From an uncultured Candidatus Saccharibacteria bacterium (GTDB taxonomy: Bacteria > Patescibacteriota > Saccharimonadia > Saccharimonadales > UBA4665), in assembly GCA_903836325.1 (NCBI GenBank), contig CAILQE010000002.1, positions 1 through 56,708 of the forward strand: DNA of 56,708 nucleotides, given 5' to 3'. Numbering within the stretch: the first letter of the stretch is position 1; each line of letters begins with the position of its first letter. The position numbers were made by a program, and so were the translations under genes. Below, piece after piece: positions 9,583-19,039 of the stretch. The notes under the pieces were generated by a model. The model did not search any database. It had not been told where the DNA came from and worked only from the letters and a program-made list of their open reading frames with translations.

Positions 9583-10213
9583 CTTCTTTAGTCCAATCTA
9601 TTAATTTTGTTTTAAGTTCTTTAGGGTCTTGCACTATTGCATAGTTATCGTACTTAAGGAGTAATTTTGTACTATTAAATCCCCATCCAACTCCAATAAA
9701 ATTTATTCCTAAGGATTTCGCAGCAATCGCATCCCTAGCCTCGTCGCCTACATATATTACATCTTCTTTATTAATTTTATTACTTTTAAGTACTTTGGAA
9801 ATTGATCTCGATTTAGAAAGCAGTCCAACGTTACCATATATCTTACTGAAGTAATTTAAAATTGAATATTTTTTTAGAACAAAATCTATATTCTTTTTGC
9901 TATTAGAACTAAGCACCATCAGATTAATTTTTTTACTATGTAGATCCTTTATTAGGTCTTCTAGTCCTTCGTGGATTTCTAGTTGATTAATTTTTTTACT
10001 CATTTCCCTTCGTCCAAGCGCAACAAGAAAAGGTAATTTCAATTTACTAATTTCTAAGATTTTAGCAGCTTCTATAATAGTATGCTCTCTTATATCGTCT
10101 AGCTGTTTACCGCCAAGCACTTTTCCGCCTATAGCTATTTTACCGATAATTCCGACTATTATGTCGAATGAATCAGCTAAAGTCCCGTCAAAATCAAATA
10201 TTATTGTTTTCAC
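9560..10213 (-). CDS. HAD-superfamily hydrolase (phosphoglycolate phosphatase-like)
   Basis: 217 aa. HAD motif I DFDGT (nucleophile Asp7, acid Asp9), motif II in VLSSNS near residue 100, the motif III Lys and motif IV GDEARD near 155 are all present, with an alpha-helical cap between I and II. This is the Gph/PpaX-like subfamily that dephosphorylates small phosphate esters such as 2-phosphoglycolate or pyrophosphate. The substrate cannot be told from sequence. It overlaps the nuclease gene by 23 bp and follows the zincin gene by 18 bp. Confidence 0.85.
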   Translation of the reverse strand: MKTIIFDFDGTLADSFDIIVGIIGKIAIGGKVLGGKQLDDIREHTIIEAAKILEISKLKLPFLVALGRREMSKKINQLEIHEGLEDLIKDLHSKKINLMVLSSNSKKNIDFVLKKYSILNYFSKIYGNVGLLSKSRSISKVLKSNKINKEDVIYVGDEARDAIAAKSLGINFIGVGWGFNSTKLLLKYDNYAIVQDPKELKTKLIDWTKEDATTRTI

Positions 10214-10231
10214 TATATATATTTTACCAGA

Positions 10232-10600
10232 TTACTCTAAAGCTTTTATCTGTTCGTGATTTAGTCCAAAATAATGTGCAATTTCATGCCAGATTGTGTG
10301 TCTTATATTGTTTTTTAGTTCTTCCTCATTAGAACTTATTGATTCTAGCGGAATTTTAAATAAAGTGATTTTATCAGGAAGAATCTTAGTGCCTCCTTGC
10401 CTATGACTTAGAGGCACCCCTTCATATAATCCTAATAGGGTTTGATCATCCCTAAGACTATTTTTTTCTCTTTGTTCTAATGTTGGTAGATCTTGTTTAA
10501 GTATTGCCACATTTTCAAGATACTTGAGATGGCTTTTAGGTAAACTACCTATAGATTGATTTATTAAATCTTCAAATATTTCATCTGTTACTATATGCAT
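10232..10600 (-). CDS. Small zincin-like metallopeptidase (PF06262-type)
   Basis: 122 aa. The zinc motif HEIAHxxGxxH lies at 105-115 near the C-terminus, preceded by a strand resembling the family pattern ITLFKIPLE. This is the minimal zincin family found in Actinobacteria and CPR, in which nearly the whole protein is one metallopeptidase fold. No signal peptide or membrane segment, so it is cytoplasmic. It begins exactly after the lysS stop, so it is likely cotranslated from the same message. The substrate is unknown. Confidence 0.8.
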   Translation of the reverse strand: MHIVTDEIFEDLINQSIGSLPKSHLKYLENVAILKQDLPTLEQREKNSLRDDQTLLGLYEGVPLSHRQGGTKILPDKITLFKIPLESISSNEEELKNNIRHTIWHEIAHYFGLNHEQIKALE

Positions 10601-12112
10601 TTATTTAAACAGTTCTGGATAAACAGTTTTGGTAACTTCATCTGTTTCTCTTCTCAAATGAGGAAATGGAACTCCCTCACGGGCAGTTACACCTTCCAAA
10701 CTCCAGAAGAATCTCTCTGAATATCCCCAACCGCATGTAGGAGGCATTCCATATTCAAGCATTTCAACAAAATCTATATCTAACATTTGAGCTTCGTCAT
10801 CTCCCTTGTCTCTCATATCTTGCTGTTCAGAAAATCTTTTAAGTTGCTCGAGGGGGTTATTTAGCTCAGAATATCCGTTACCCATTTCGGTTCCTCCAAT
10901 AATTGGATGGAATCTTTGAGATACTTTAGGATTATTTGGATCTTGTTTAGCTAAAGGCGATATTTCAACTGGTTCAAAAATTAACCAGAAAGGTCCAGGA
11001 CTTCTTCTTCTAATAATTTTCCAAACGCTGTCTAGAGCTCTGTTAAGGTTAATAGGGCCGTCTAATTCTACTTTATTATCCTTGAGTATCTGTTTCAGTT
11101 CGTCTAGCTTAGGATCGAATACATCTACTCCAAAATTGTCTTTCATTATTTGTGCATATTCTACCCTTGGCCACTCTTGTTCTAAATCTATTTCAAATTC
11201 ACCTACTTTAAATCTTAAAGTTCCCCAAGTTTCTTTAGCAACATACTTCATCAATCCTTCATAAAAATTAATTCCTTCATTGTAGTCTTGGTATGCTGAA
11301 TAACTCTCCATAGCAACATGCTCTGGAAGATGTTCATCAGAATAATTTTCGTTTCTAAATCTAGGTCCAATATCATAAACCTTTTCAAAACCAGCTCCAA
11401 TTAATCTCTTGAGGGGTAATTCCTGACTTATTCTAAGAAAGAATTCGGTATCTAGTGCGTCCATATGTGTCACAAAAGGCTTTGCATCTGCTCCGCCGGT
11501 TGTATGCTCAAGTACTGGTGTGTTTATCTCTATAAATCCATTATCATTCAAATAGTCTCTCGTAGCCTTCCAGAATTTACTTCTCCTAATAAATCTTTCC
11601 CTAACATCATTATTCACGTTCATATCCACATATCTTCGTCTTAGTCTTTCCTCTTTATTTGAGAAACCGTCTTGTTTAGTAGGAAGAGCTCTAAGTGATT
11701 TCGTGAGTATTCTATAGCTACTTACTTCCACGGATATTTCACCAGTCTTAGTTTTGATAACCTTGCCACAAGCTTCAATAAAATCTCCACTGTCTAGTAA
11801 TGGGATATGGCTGAATGATAGCTGACTTTTATCTTTACCGTCCGGTTCAGCTACTTTATCTGCTCCTAAAAATAATTGAATCTGAGCATTTTGATCCTCG
11901 ATTACGAAAAAAGCAATTTTTCCAAATTTTCTAATATTTTTAATTCTACCTGCAACATCTACATCTTTACCTTCAAGTTTTGAAAAATCTTCAACTATAT
12001 CAGAAAGCTTATTAGAACGATTTGAATTTGCTGGGAATGGTTCAATTCCTAATTTAAATAGTTCGTCTAGTTTTCTTATGCGCTCATTACGTAATTCTTT
12101 TAATGTTGCCAT
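10601..12112 (-). CDS. lysS: Lysine--tRNA ligase, class II
   Basis: 503 aa, normal length. An N-terminal OB-fold anticodon-binding domain (about 50-150, VAGRIKNIRKFGKIAFF) is followed by the class II core with motif 2 (FRNENYSDEHLPEHVAMES) and motif 3 near the C-terminus (GWGYSERFFWSLEGV region). It charges tRNA-Lys. The C-terminal motif 3 is less canonical than the usual GIDRL pattern, as is common in CPR synthetases. It is first in a short run with the zincin, HAD and nuclease genes. Confidence 0.93.
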   Translation of the reverse strand: MATLKELRNERIRKLDELFKLGIEPFPANSNRSNKLSDIVEDFSKLEGKDVDVAGRIKNIRKFGKIAFFVIEDQNAQIQLFLGADKVAEPDGKDKSQLSFSHIPLLDSGDFIEACGKVIKTKTGEISVEVSSYRILTKSLRALPTKQDGFSNKEERLRRRYVDMNVNNDVRERFIRRSKFWKATRDYLNDNGFIEINTPVLEHTTGGADAKPFVTHMDALDTEFFLRISQELPLKRLIGAGFEKVYDIGPRFRNENYSDEHLPEHVAMESYSAYQDYNEGINFYEGLMKYVAKETWGTLRFKVGEFEIDLEQEWPRVEYAQIMKDNFGVDVFDPKLDELKQILKDNKVELDGPINLNRALDSVWKIIRRRSPGPFWLIFEPVEISPLAKQDPNNPKVSQRFHPIIGGTEMGNGYSELNNPLEQLKRFSEQQDMRDKGDDEAQMLDIDFVEMLEYGMPPTCGWGYSERFFWSLEGVTAREGVPFPHLRRETDEVTKTVYPELFK

Positions 12113-12146
12113 GTCAGAATAAGTATACTTTTTAACTGTTATTTAT

Positions 12147-12674
12147 TCAATTTTTTAAGTATTTAGAATAGGAATCTTTGAATTTTTTTAATTTAGGATT
12201 AATTATAATTTGGCAGTATCCTGATTCAGGATTTTTATTGAAGTAGTCCTGATGATATTCTTCAGCTCTATAAAATTTATCTAATTTTACTAACTCGGTA
12301 ACCACTTTATCTTCCCAAATCTTTGAAACTTCTATTAAAATGTCTTCGGCTATTTTTTTCTGGTCTTCATCTAGGTAAAAAATAGCTGATCTATACTGAG
12401 TACCGACATCATTGCCCTGTTTATTTAGTGTCGTAGGATCATGCAACGCGAAAAATATCTCTAGAATTTCTTTATAGCTAATATACTGGTTATCAAAAAC
12501 AATTCTGATTGTTTCGGCATGTCCTGTGTTTCCAGTCCCAACTTCCTCATAACTTGGATTTTCATTATTACCTCCAGCATAACCACTCTCCACTAGATCA
12601 ACACCTCTAACCATTCTAAACGCAGCGTCTAGACACCAAAAACATCCGCCCGCTAAATAAGCTTCATTTTTCAT
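12147..12674 (-). CDS. msrA: Peptide methionine (S)-S-oxide reductase MsrA
   Basis: 175 aa. The catalytic motif GCFWC places the nucleophilic Cys at residue 11, and GYAGG and GHAETI are typical MsrA blocks. It reduces the S-epimer of methionine sulfoxide in proteins using a thioredoxin-type donor. msrB, for the R-epimer, is nearby at 13615 with an FMN reductase between them, so the three form an oxidative-stress group. There is no clear ribosome-binding site; the start is immediately preceded by the stop of a 28-codon open frame (12675-12761). Confidence 0.95.
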   Translation of the reverse strand: MKNEAYLAGGCFWCLDAAFRMVRGVDLVESGYAGGNNENPSYEEVGTGNTGHAETIRIVFDNQYISYKEILEIFFALHDPTTLNKQGNDVGTQYRSAIFYLDEDQKKIAEDILIEVSKIWEDKVVTELVKLDKFYRAEEYHQDYFNKNPESGYCQIIINPKLKKFKDSYSKYLKN

Positions 12675-12839
12675 TAAATTTTAGTACTCATGAATTTATC
12701 CATATTGGTATCACCTAATTGGAACTTTTCTTTATTTAAAGTATTGAAAGTTTCTAACATTTTTTTATTTTTTATTAAACAAATATATGAATATACATTA
12801 GCATAATAAGGGTTATTTTAAAAGAGTAAAGATAGGTTT

Positions 12840-13418
12840 CTATTTAGCTGCTTTTAAAGCTTTAGCATACCAAACTAGATCATTTAGCATTGTATTCACA
12901 GTGGTGTGTGGACCGTACTGCAGTTCCTTAAGTTCCTTTATCAAATTACCTTCCTCGTCAATATTTCCAGCTATGAAGTGGTTAAAGTGTAGGTTGATTG
13001 GCACTATAACAGCCTGACATTCTGATAAAATCATCTTTAGATGTTCTGCGGCTCGAGCACCACCAACACTCCCATGAGTTGCTACTGCTGCGGGCTTACG
13101 GTTTAGTTCATATGCTGTGTAGTCTAGTGCATTTTTGAGAACACCCGATAATGAGTGGTTATATTCAGGTGTTACAAAAACATAACCATCAGCCTCTGCT
13201 AATTTATCGAGAAACTTCTTAACATCACCTTCTACCTTACGATCTGGATTGTATCTCGGCGATACGGCTTCGTTAAAAAGTGGAAGATCAAAATCAACTA
13301 AATCTACCATCTCCACTTCAACATCCTCTAAATCACGAGCTGATGACTCAATCCATTTTGAGAATTGTAAAGATTTTCTTCCTTCTCTTGTGCTTCCAAT
13401 AACTATTTGTAGTTTCAT
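12840..13418 (-). CDS. NAD(P)H-dependent FMN reductase
   Basis: 192 aa flavodoxin-like fold. The phosphate-binding loop is GSTREGRKS at the N-terminus, and the flavin-contact motif TPEYNHSLSGVLKNALDY is near residue 83, which is diagnostic for the FMN_red/ArsH/ChrR-like family. It transfers electrons from NAD(P)H to FMN or quinone-like acceptors. The ribosome-binding site GAGGGAG is well placed before ATG 13418. It is flanked by msrA and msrB, suggesting redox defence. Confidence 0.88.
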   Translation of the reverse strand: MKLQIVIGSTREGRKSLQFSKWIESSARDLEDVEVEMVDLVDFDLPLFNEAVSPRYNPDRKVEGDVKKFLDKLAEADGYVFVTPEYNHSLSGVLKNALDYTAYELNRKPAAVATHGSVGGARAAEHLKMILSECQAVIVPINLHFNHFIAGNIDEEGNLIKELKELQYGPHTTVNTMLNDLVWYAKALKAAK

Positions 13419-13614
13419 ATATACTCCCTCTTTTTAATAAATACTATTCTTTATACAGTCTTAATATAATAATGACATTAATATACAAAGTAAAGTATAA
13501 ATATTAGAAAATAATAATTTATAGTTTAATCAATAAAGAACGTAACTTAATTTTTCTCCTCAAAAAGTTAGCTTCTTAGGTAAATTAATATCACGAAACA
13601 GATTGGGTCAATCT

Positions 13615-14004
13615 CTAGCTTTTATCAAAATCTAAAGATAGTGAATTAATGCAATATCTTTTGCCGCCATGCTCACTTGGTCCGTCATCAAATACGTGAC
13701 CTAAGTGACTATCACAAACTCCACATTTAACTTCAGTTCTAGTCATACCAAGTGAAGTATCATCTATTAATTTTATCTTCGAGTTATCTGTGGCTTCCCA
13801 GAAACTAGGCCAGCCGCAACCAGCTTCATATTTACTTTTACTTGAGAACAAAATACTTCCACATCCAGCACATTTATATTCTCCGGTTTTCCAGAAATCA
13901 TCAAATTCACCCGAGAATGGTGGTTCTGTATCTGCTTCTCTTAGAATTTTATATTGATTTGGTTTTAATTTTTTTTGAAAATACTCATCAGTAAAATCTG
14001 TCAT
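13615..14004 (-). CDS. msrB: Peptide methionine (R)-S-oxide reductase MsrB
   Basis: 129 aa. Two CxxC pairs (Cys45/48 and Cys94/97) bind structural zinc, and the catalytic Cys is residue 118 in RYCIN. The blocks GCGWPSFWEA and HLGHVFDDGP are classic MsrB. It reduces the R-epimer of methionine sulfoxide and complements MsrA encoded 1 kb away. It is separated from greA by 4 bp and probably cotranscribed with it. Confidence 0.96.
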   Translation of the reverse strand: MTDFTDEYFQKKLKPNQYKILREADTEPPFSGEFDDFWKTGEYKCAGCGSILFSSKSKYEAGCGWPSFWEATDNSKIKLIDDTSLGMTRTEVKCGVCDSHLGHVFDDGPSEHGGKRYCINSLSLDFDKS

Positions 14005-14008
14005 AAAT

Positions 14009-14467
14009 TTAAGATATTGCTTCTACTTTATAAGTTTGAATATCTACTGCAGTTTTAATTTCAACTAAATCTCCGACTTTCTTCCCGATAAGAGCTGCCC
14101 CGATTGGAGATTCGTCAGATATCTTACCATTTAAAGGATCTGCTTCTACAGTTCCTACTATTTTGAATTCTTTTTTAACGTTACCATTTTTCAATTTAAC
14201 GTTAGTTCCTAGTTGAACTTTATTGTCTCCTTTAGGTTTCTTAATCAATTCTACATTCTTCAATATATTTTCTACTTCACTGATTCGATTTTCATTCTGT
14301 TCTTGTTCTACTCTTGCGGTTTGGTATTCTGAGTTTTCTTTAAGATCACCTAATTCACGAGCAGCTTTGATAGCTTCAGCAATTTTAGGCTTTTTGGCAA
14401 TTAGCAACACTAATTCTTTTTCTAACTCCCCAACACCTTCACTAGTTAAATGAAATACTTTTCTCAT
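14009..14467 (-). CDS. greA: Transcription elongation factor GreA
   Basis: 152 aa, normal for GreA. The N-terminal coiled coil carries the acidic tip residues Asp41 and Glu44 (GDLKENSEYQTAR) that enter the RNA polymerase secondary channel and stimulate transcript cleavage. The C-terminal FKBP-like domain contains the typical DESPIGAALIGKKVGD block. It rescues backtracked RNA polymerase. It lies between proS (56 bp) and msrB (4 bp) on the same strand. Confidence 0.95.
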   Translation of the reverse strand: MRKVFHLTSEGVGELEKELVLLIAKKPKIAEAIKAARELGDLKENSEYQTARVEQEQNENRISEVENILKNVELIKKPKGDNKVQLGTNVKLKNGNVKKEFKIVGTVEADPLNGKISDESPIGAALIGKKVGDLVEIKTAVDIQTYKVEAIS

Positions 14468-14523
14468 CTGTAACTTCCTCGTTATTTATTAGACTATATT
14501 AAACACTACATCAAATTGTATTG

Positions 14524-15771
14524 CTACGCAATATATTTAAGTAGTTCTTGCATAGATAAAATATGTAAACTATCTTCATTTCTAGCTTTTAGTTCATATT
14601 TCTTCTCTGCAAGATTCTTCTCACTCACAACAACCCTATATGGAATACCTAGTAGATCAGCATCAGCAAATTTTTCTCCAGGTCTTAGGTCTCTATCGTC
14701 ATATATAACTTTAATACCCTTAGCGGTTAATTCGTCATATGCTTCATCAGCAGCTTTTACAACTTCAGAATCATTACCAATATTAATTAAGTAGACGATT
14801 GCTGGAGCTACTTCTTTTGGCCATGACAAACCTTTTTCGTCTGAAAAATGTTCTGCTAAAAGTCCCATCATTCTACTGACCCCAATTCCATAGCAACCCA
14901 TAACTATATCTTGTTTTTTTCCATTTTCATCTATGTAGTCCAGACCTAATTCTTTAGTGTACTTAGTTCCTAAAGAGAATATATTACCAACTTCAACTGC
15001 TTTTCTTTCTACTAATTTAGATTTATCTAATCCTAGTTTTTTCAAAACATCATCCTTATATACTTCTTTGTTGATGGCAATTCTCTTCTCTTCATCCACA
15101 TAGATAGTATCTTCACCTACTTCACTCAGTGTCTGGAATTCGTCACTGAATTCTGAAAATATTCCACCATCGGCATAAGTTCTATACGTAATATCTCCTA
15201 CTCCAAATCTAGAATAAATCTTTAAATAAACGTCAGCCATTTCTTCATAATATTTTTTGTGGTCATCTTCGCTTTTAGAGAAAGAGTATTGATCTTTCAT
15301 AAGTAGTTCTCGAGATCGCATCAACCCACTCTTGGCTCTTATTTCATTTCTGAATTTAGTTTGCACCTGATAAACGGCAAAAGGTAAATCTTTATATGAA
15401 CTTACAAATGGTAATAAAGAATTAATTACCGGTTCTTCATGAGTCAATCCTAATCCAAGTTCTTGTCCATTAGCTAGCTTGGTCTTAAACCAATTGTCTA
15501 CCAACTTATCGTCCCATCTTCCAGTCTTTTCCCATAGTTCACGGGATTGAAGACTGCTCATTTGGACTTCAAAAGCTCCAGTTTTATTAATTTCTTCACG
15601 AACAATATTGGCAATATTATCTAGTACTATCTTTCCTAAAGGAAGATAGCTGTACACTCCAGACATTTCTTTGTGAACATAGCCTGCCCTAATTAATAAT
15701 TGAGCATTCTTAGATTCCTCTTCTGAAGGAACCATCTTTGATGTTCTAGTAACTAATTTAGTTAATCTCAA
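14524..15771 (-). CDS. proS: Proline--tRNA ligase, short form without the INS editing domain
   Basis: 415 aa; bacterial ProRS is usually about 570. The bacterial-type N-terminus (KMVPSEEE), motif 2 (TKFRNEIRAKSGLMRSRE), motif 3 (CYGIGVSRMMGLLAEH) and the C-terminal anticodon-binding domain (GIKVIYDDRDLRPGEKFADAD) are intact. The roughly 180-residue INS insertion between motifs 2 and 3, which deacylates Ala-tRNA-Pro, is reduced to a short linker. Similar INS-less ProRS occur in alphaproteobacteria. Cis-editing should therefore be absent. It is downstream of the CPBP protease gene. Confidence 0.92.
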   Translation of the reverse strand: MRLTKLVTRTSKMVPSEEESKNAQLLIRAGYVHKEMSGVYSYLPLGKIVLDNIANIVREEINKTGAFEVQMSSLQSRELWEKTGRWDDKLVDNWFKTKLANGQELGLGLTHEEPVINSLLPFVSSYKDLPFAVYQVQTKFRNEIRAKSGLMRSRELLMKDQYSFSKSEDDHKKYYEEMADVYLKIYSRFGVGDITYRTYADGGIFSEFSDEFQTLSEVGEDTIYVDEEKRIAINKEVYKDDVLKKLGLDKSKLVERKAVEVGNIFSLGTKYTKELGLDYIDENGKKQDIVMGCYGIGVSRMMGLLAEHFSDEKGLSWPKEVAPAIVYLINIGNDSEVVKAADEAYDELTAKGIKVIYDDRDLRPGEKFADADLLGIPYRVVVSEKNLAEKKYELKARNEDSLHILSMQELLKYIA

Positions 15772-15810
15772 TTTAATACTCCAATTCTTAAACTGAATTA
15801 TATCATACGA

Positions 15811-16590
15811 TTACTTAATAAAAACTGTTGTGGATGCAAAAACATAGAGAGATAAGAATGCTACAAAATTCTTTAAACCATGAGCAAACATTCCAGCATA
15901 TAATCCTCCGGTTTTTTCCCTAAAATATATTAATGTCATCGATAGAATAAATGTATCTATAAATCCTATCCACAGTAATCCGCCCACGCCTTCAGGTAAA
16001 TGAGCGGCCCCAAAAAATAAACTAGCAAGTAATGCCGCGATTATTTTTGGTGAAAATTTCTTGAATGATCCATATAGAAATCCTCTTACCATTATCTCTT
16101 CCGCAATTGGGGGCAGGATGACTAAGCTTATAAAAGCTAATGTCATAGCTAAAGTTCCTGCTGAAGAAGAAAAACCAACATTTTGTTTTTGAGACACATT
16201 AAGTGCCGGATAAATTAATCTAACTATTACTACTGTAACGAGAAAAACTGCGAAATAAATTATATAAGCCAGAGTTCCATATAATAAATCTGTAAATTTA
16301 AATTTTCTTAAACCTACTAGATTAAGTTTTGCGTTATATAACTTAGCAAATCCAATTAAGACTGCCACTGTTAAGAACTCAGCCAGAAATACATATATGA
16401 ATTGATGAAATGACGTACTACTCAACCAATCAATAGCTTGCTTATAAGTTTTTCCTTCGATCAAAGGAATTATTATTATAGCTAGAGCAGCTAATATCTG
16501 AACTACGAAGAAAGACGCTAGAACTACAAATACTCCTATAAATCCATTCCAAGGTACAAGATTTTCTTTATCCAATTCAAAAATTTTCAC
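15811..16590 (-). CDS. CPBP-family intramembrane metalloprotease (Abi/CAAX-like)
   Basis: 259 aa with about seven hydrophobic segments. The three conserved motifs are visible: EEIMVRG (EExxxR) near residue 164, FFGAAH near 195 and FAHGLKNF near 235. In the family these place Glu and His residues in the membrane for intramembrane proteolysis (CAAX-type prenyl processing, bacteriocin self-immunity, Rce1/MroQ relatives). It lies 1 bp after the site-2 protease gene, so two unrelated intramembrane proteases are probably made from one message. The substrate is unknown. Confidence 0.88.
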   Translation of the reverse strand: MKIFELDKENLVPWNGFIGVFVVLASFFVVQILAALAIIIIPLIEGKTYKQAIDWLSSTSFHQFIYVFLAEFLTVAVLIGFAKLYNAKLNLVGLRKFKFTDLLYGTLAYIIYFAVFLVTVVIVRLIYPALNVSQKQNVGFSSSAGTLAMTLAFISLVILPPIAEEIMVRGFLYGSFKKFSPKIIAALLASLFFGAAHLPEGVGGLLWIGFIDTFILSMTLIYFREKTGGLYAGMFAHGLKNFVAFLSLYVFASTTVFIK

Positions 16591-16591
16591 C

Positions 16592-17785
16592 CTAGAACCA
16601 GCCTATCCATTTCAAATCTAAATAAACCGTAATAAATACTAAGGCAAGTATGAATAAGAATCCGAAAGTATTCACTTTTTCTTCAGATTTTTTAGTCAAA
16701 GGTCTCTTAATTCCTCTGGTAACCAATAACAGGAACAGTCTTCCTCCATCCAAAGGTATTATTGGAAGTACATTTATAAGAGCTAGAGTTAATGAAATTA
16801 TTGCAAGAATATAAATACAGTATCTAATTCCATCATGGCTCAGCTTATTTAGTAAATAAACTATGAGAACTATTCCGTGAAGTTGCGAAGCGGATGTCTC
16901 GGCGTTTGATGTTGCGATTTTATTATGTGTCACATTACCACTTAGGATGCCCACACCGCCTTTTACTATATTCCAAAGTCCCTGATAAGTTAAAACGCTA
17001 GCTTGCTTAGTTATCATTAAGGCAACAATCGGTGCAGAATATGTGTATCTGTAATAAGTATTTAGTCCGCTTTGATCGCTAAGCTCAACTCCTAAATAGC
17101 CTTTAGGGCTTGAGGTGTTTTTGCTATCCTGAACAGTCTTTGCGCTATTTAGCTGAACATTAACCTCATTAGTTTTACCGGATCTAGAATAGCTAACAAG
17201 TACGGAATCTCCCGCTAATTGTTTTGTTAGATTCTGCAACTGCACTACTTCAATAATCTTTGTAAGATGTCCCCTGTCTATACCGAGAGCCAAAATTGAA
17301 TCACCAGACTTAAGTCCAGCTTGACTAGCTGGTGAATTTTTCATGACATTACTAATAGCTACATTGGCGAATGAAGTATGAATTACCTTTTCATCATTTT
17401 TAACCGTAAATTGATTCTGGAAAGAATGCGGCATTCCAATTAGAGCAGAAATAAAGAGCAGTACTATGCCCATTACGAAATTAATTAGTACACCCGCTAA
17501 CAATATCTTAACTTTTACCCAGAGACTGGCTTTTCCATATCCACCTTCCTGAGTATCTGAATCATGTTCACCTTTTAATTTTACATATCCACCAAGTGGA
17601 AAAATTCCAATTTTAAATATCCATCCTGCTTTAGTCTTTCTCTTGTAGATAGAGGGTCCAAAGAAAATACTGTATTCTTCTACTTCTACACCATTTCTAA
17701 TAGCAGCAATTAAATGTCCATATTCATGGGCCGCAATAATTCCACATACAGAAAGCAAACAGAAAATAAAGATTAATATTGCCAT
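16592..17785 (-). CDS. rseP: RIP metalloprotease RseP (site-2 protease)
   Basis: 397 aa. The zinc motif HEYGH is at residues 20-24 in the first membrane segment, a PDZ domain lies at about 125-220 (SPASQAGLKSGDSILAL), and the third ligand is in the membrane motif PLDGGR near residue 345. It cleaves transmembrane substrates such as anti-sigma factors or leftover signal peptides. It sits downstream of frr (67 bp), similar to the frr-dxr-rseP order of many bacteria but without the isoprenoid and lipid genes that usually lie between. Confidence 0.93.
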   Translation of the reverse strand: MAILIFIFCLLSVCGIIAAHEYGHLIAAIRNGVEVEEYSIFFGPSIYKRKTKAGWIFKIGIFPLGGYVKLKGEHDSDTQEGGYGKASLWVKVKILLAGVLINFVMGIVLLFISALIGMPHSFQNQFTVKNDEKVIHTSFANVAISNVMKNSPASQAGLKSGDSILALGIDRGHLTKIIEVVQLQNLTKQLAGDSVLVSYSRSGKTNEVNVQLNSAKTVQDSKNTSSPKGYLGVELSDQSGLNTYYRYTYSAPIVALMITKQASVLTYQGLWNIVKGGVGILSGNVTHNKIATSNAETSASQLHGIVLIVYLLNKLSHDGIRYCIYILAIISLTLALINVLPIIPLDGGRLFLLLVTRGIKRPLTKKSEEKVNTFGFLFILALVFITVYLDLKWIGWF

Positions 17786-17852
17786 AGCAGTAACTTAAGT
17801 ATCCCTCCGATTTATAACTATAAGTATTATAACAAGAATTCTTGAAACAGAG

Positions 17853-18416
17853 TTAGATTGTTAGTATTTCTTTTTCTTTTTCTTTTACTTGAATGTCTAG
17901 TTTAGTCTTAAACTTATTCATTTCCTCATCAATTAATTTTTCGGATCTAGAAGCGTCGTCTTCGCCGATCATTTTATCTTTCTTCAGTTGTGAAATCTTA
18001 TTAATCGATTCATGTCTTGCACTTCTACCTCTAACAGTAAATTCTTCCTGTTTAGAGCTAAGTTGTTTAACTAGTTCTTTTCTTCTCTCTTCAGTAAGAG
18101 ACGGGATAGGAATTCTAATCACCCTTCCGTCGTCAGTTGGATTTAGCGATAATGATTGATTATTCCTAATCGAATTACTAATAGCCTCGATATTATTATG
18201 ATCGAATGGAGTTAACTGAATCAAGGTAGCGTCTATAACACTAATTGTAGCCACTTGAATTAGGGGCATCTTAGCTCCGTATACTTCGGCCGTAATGCCG
18301 TCTAGCATAGAAGAATTAGCTCTACCTGTTCTAATTGATTTTATTTCGTCACTAAACTTATCCGCTATTTCGTTAAATTTAGTTACTGCTTCTTTAATTA
18401 TTGAGTTTGTATCCAT
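17853..18416 (-). CDS. frr: Ribosome recycling factor
   Basis: 187 aa, standard size. The N-terminal block with SIRTGRANSSMLDGI and the central IRIPIPSLTEERRKELVKQL block are characteristic of RRF, with the three-helix stalk and a small beta/alpha domain. With EF-G it splits post-termination ribosomes. It follows tsf by 21 bp; pyrH, which normally lies between tsf and frr, is missing here. Confidence 0.97.
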   Translation of the reverse strand: MDTNSIIKEAVTKFNEIADKFSDEIKSIRTGRANSSMLDGITAEVYGAKMPLIQVATISVIDATLIQLTPFDHNNIEAISNSIRNNQSLSLNPTDDGRVIRIPIPSLTEERRKELVKQLSSKQEEFTVRGRSARHESINKISQLKKDKMIGEDDASRSEKLIDEEMNKFKTKLDIQVKEKEKEILTI

Positions 18417-18437
18417 ACTATAAAATATAGCACTTTT

Positions 18438-19031
18438 CTAAAGTTCGCCTAATGCCATTCTAGAGAATCTTCTTAATACAATGTTTTCACCTAATCGTGC
18501 GTTATGTTCTTTCACGAAATCACCGACAGTTATATCTGGGTTCTTTACGAACGGTTGGTTAAGTAAACATTTTTCAGCAAAATATTTTTGTACTTGCCCA
18601 TCTACAATTTTAGCAATCATAGCTTCTGGCTTTCCTTCTTCTTTTGCTTTATCTTCTAATTCTTTCTTAACTTTAGCTCTAACATCTTCAGGTATGCTAG
18701 TTTCGTCTAAATATTCTGGGTTTGTAGCCGCAACATGCATTGCTAAATCTTTAACTAGATCTGTAAAAATTTCATTTCGAGCTACGAAATCAGTTTCGCA
18801 GTTAACTTCAACAATTACACCGATTCTATTATCGTGATTATATGTACCTATTACACCTTGTCTAGTTTCTCTTTCGCCTCTTTTTTCAGCTTTGGTCATT
18901 CCTTTTTTTCGCATAGCCTCTAGAGCCTTATCAAAATCACCTTTAGCATCCTCTAGGGCGCTCTTTGCGTCGGTTAATCCTACGCCAGTTAATTCTTTTA
19001 GTCTTTTAATGTCTTTAATGTCTAATGCCAT
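18438..19031 (-). CDS. tsf: Elongation factor Ts (short form)
   Basis: 197 aa; E. coli EF-Ts is 283 aa. An N-terminal UBA-like domain (IKRLKELTGVGLTDAKSALE) and the nucleotide-exchange motif TDFVARNE are present. The coiled-coil/second core subdomain is reduced, as in chloroplast-like and other compact EF-Ts proteins. It exchanges GDP on EF-Tu. It lies 8 bp after rpsB, the classical pair. Confidence 0.96.
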   Translation of the reverse strand: MALDIKDIKRLKELTGVGLTDAKSALEDAKGDFDKALEAMRKKGMTKAEKRGERETRQGVIGTYNHDNRIGVIVEVNCETDFVARNEIFTDLVKDLAMHVAATNPEYLDETSIPEDVRAKVKKELEDKAKEEGKPEAMIAKIVDGQVQKYFAEKCLLNQPFVKNPDITVGDFVKEHNARLGENIVLRRFSRMALGEL

Positions 19032-19039
19032 GTTGCCCC

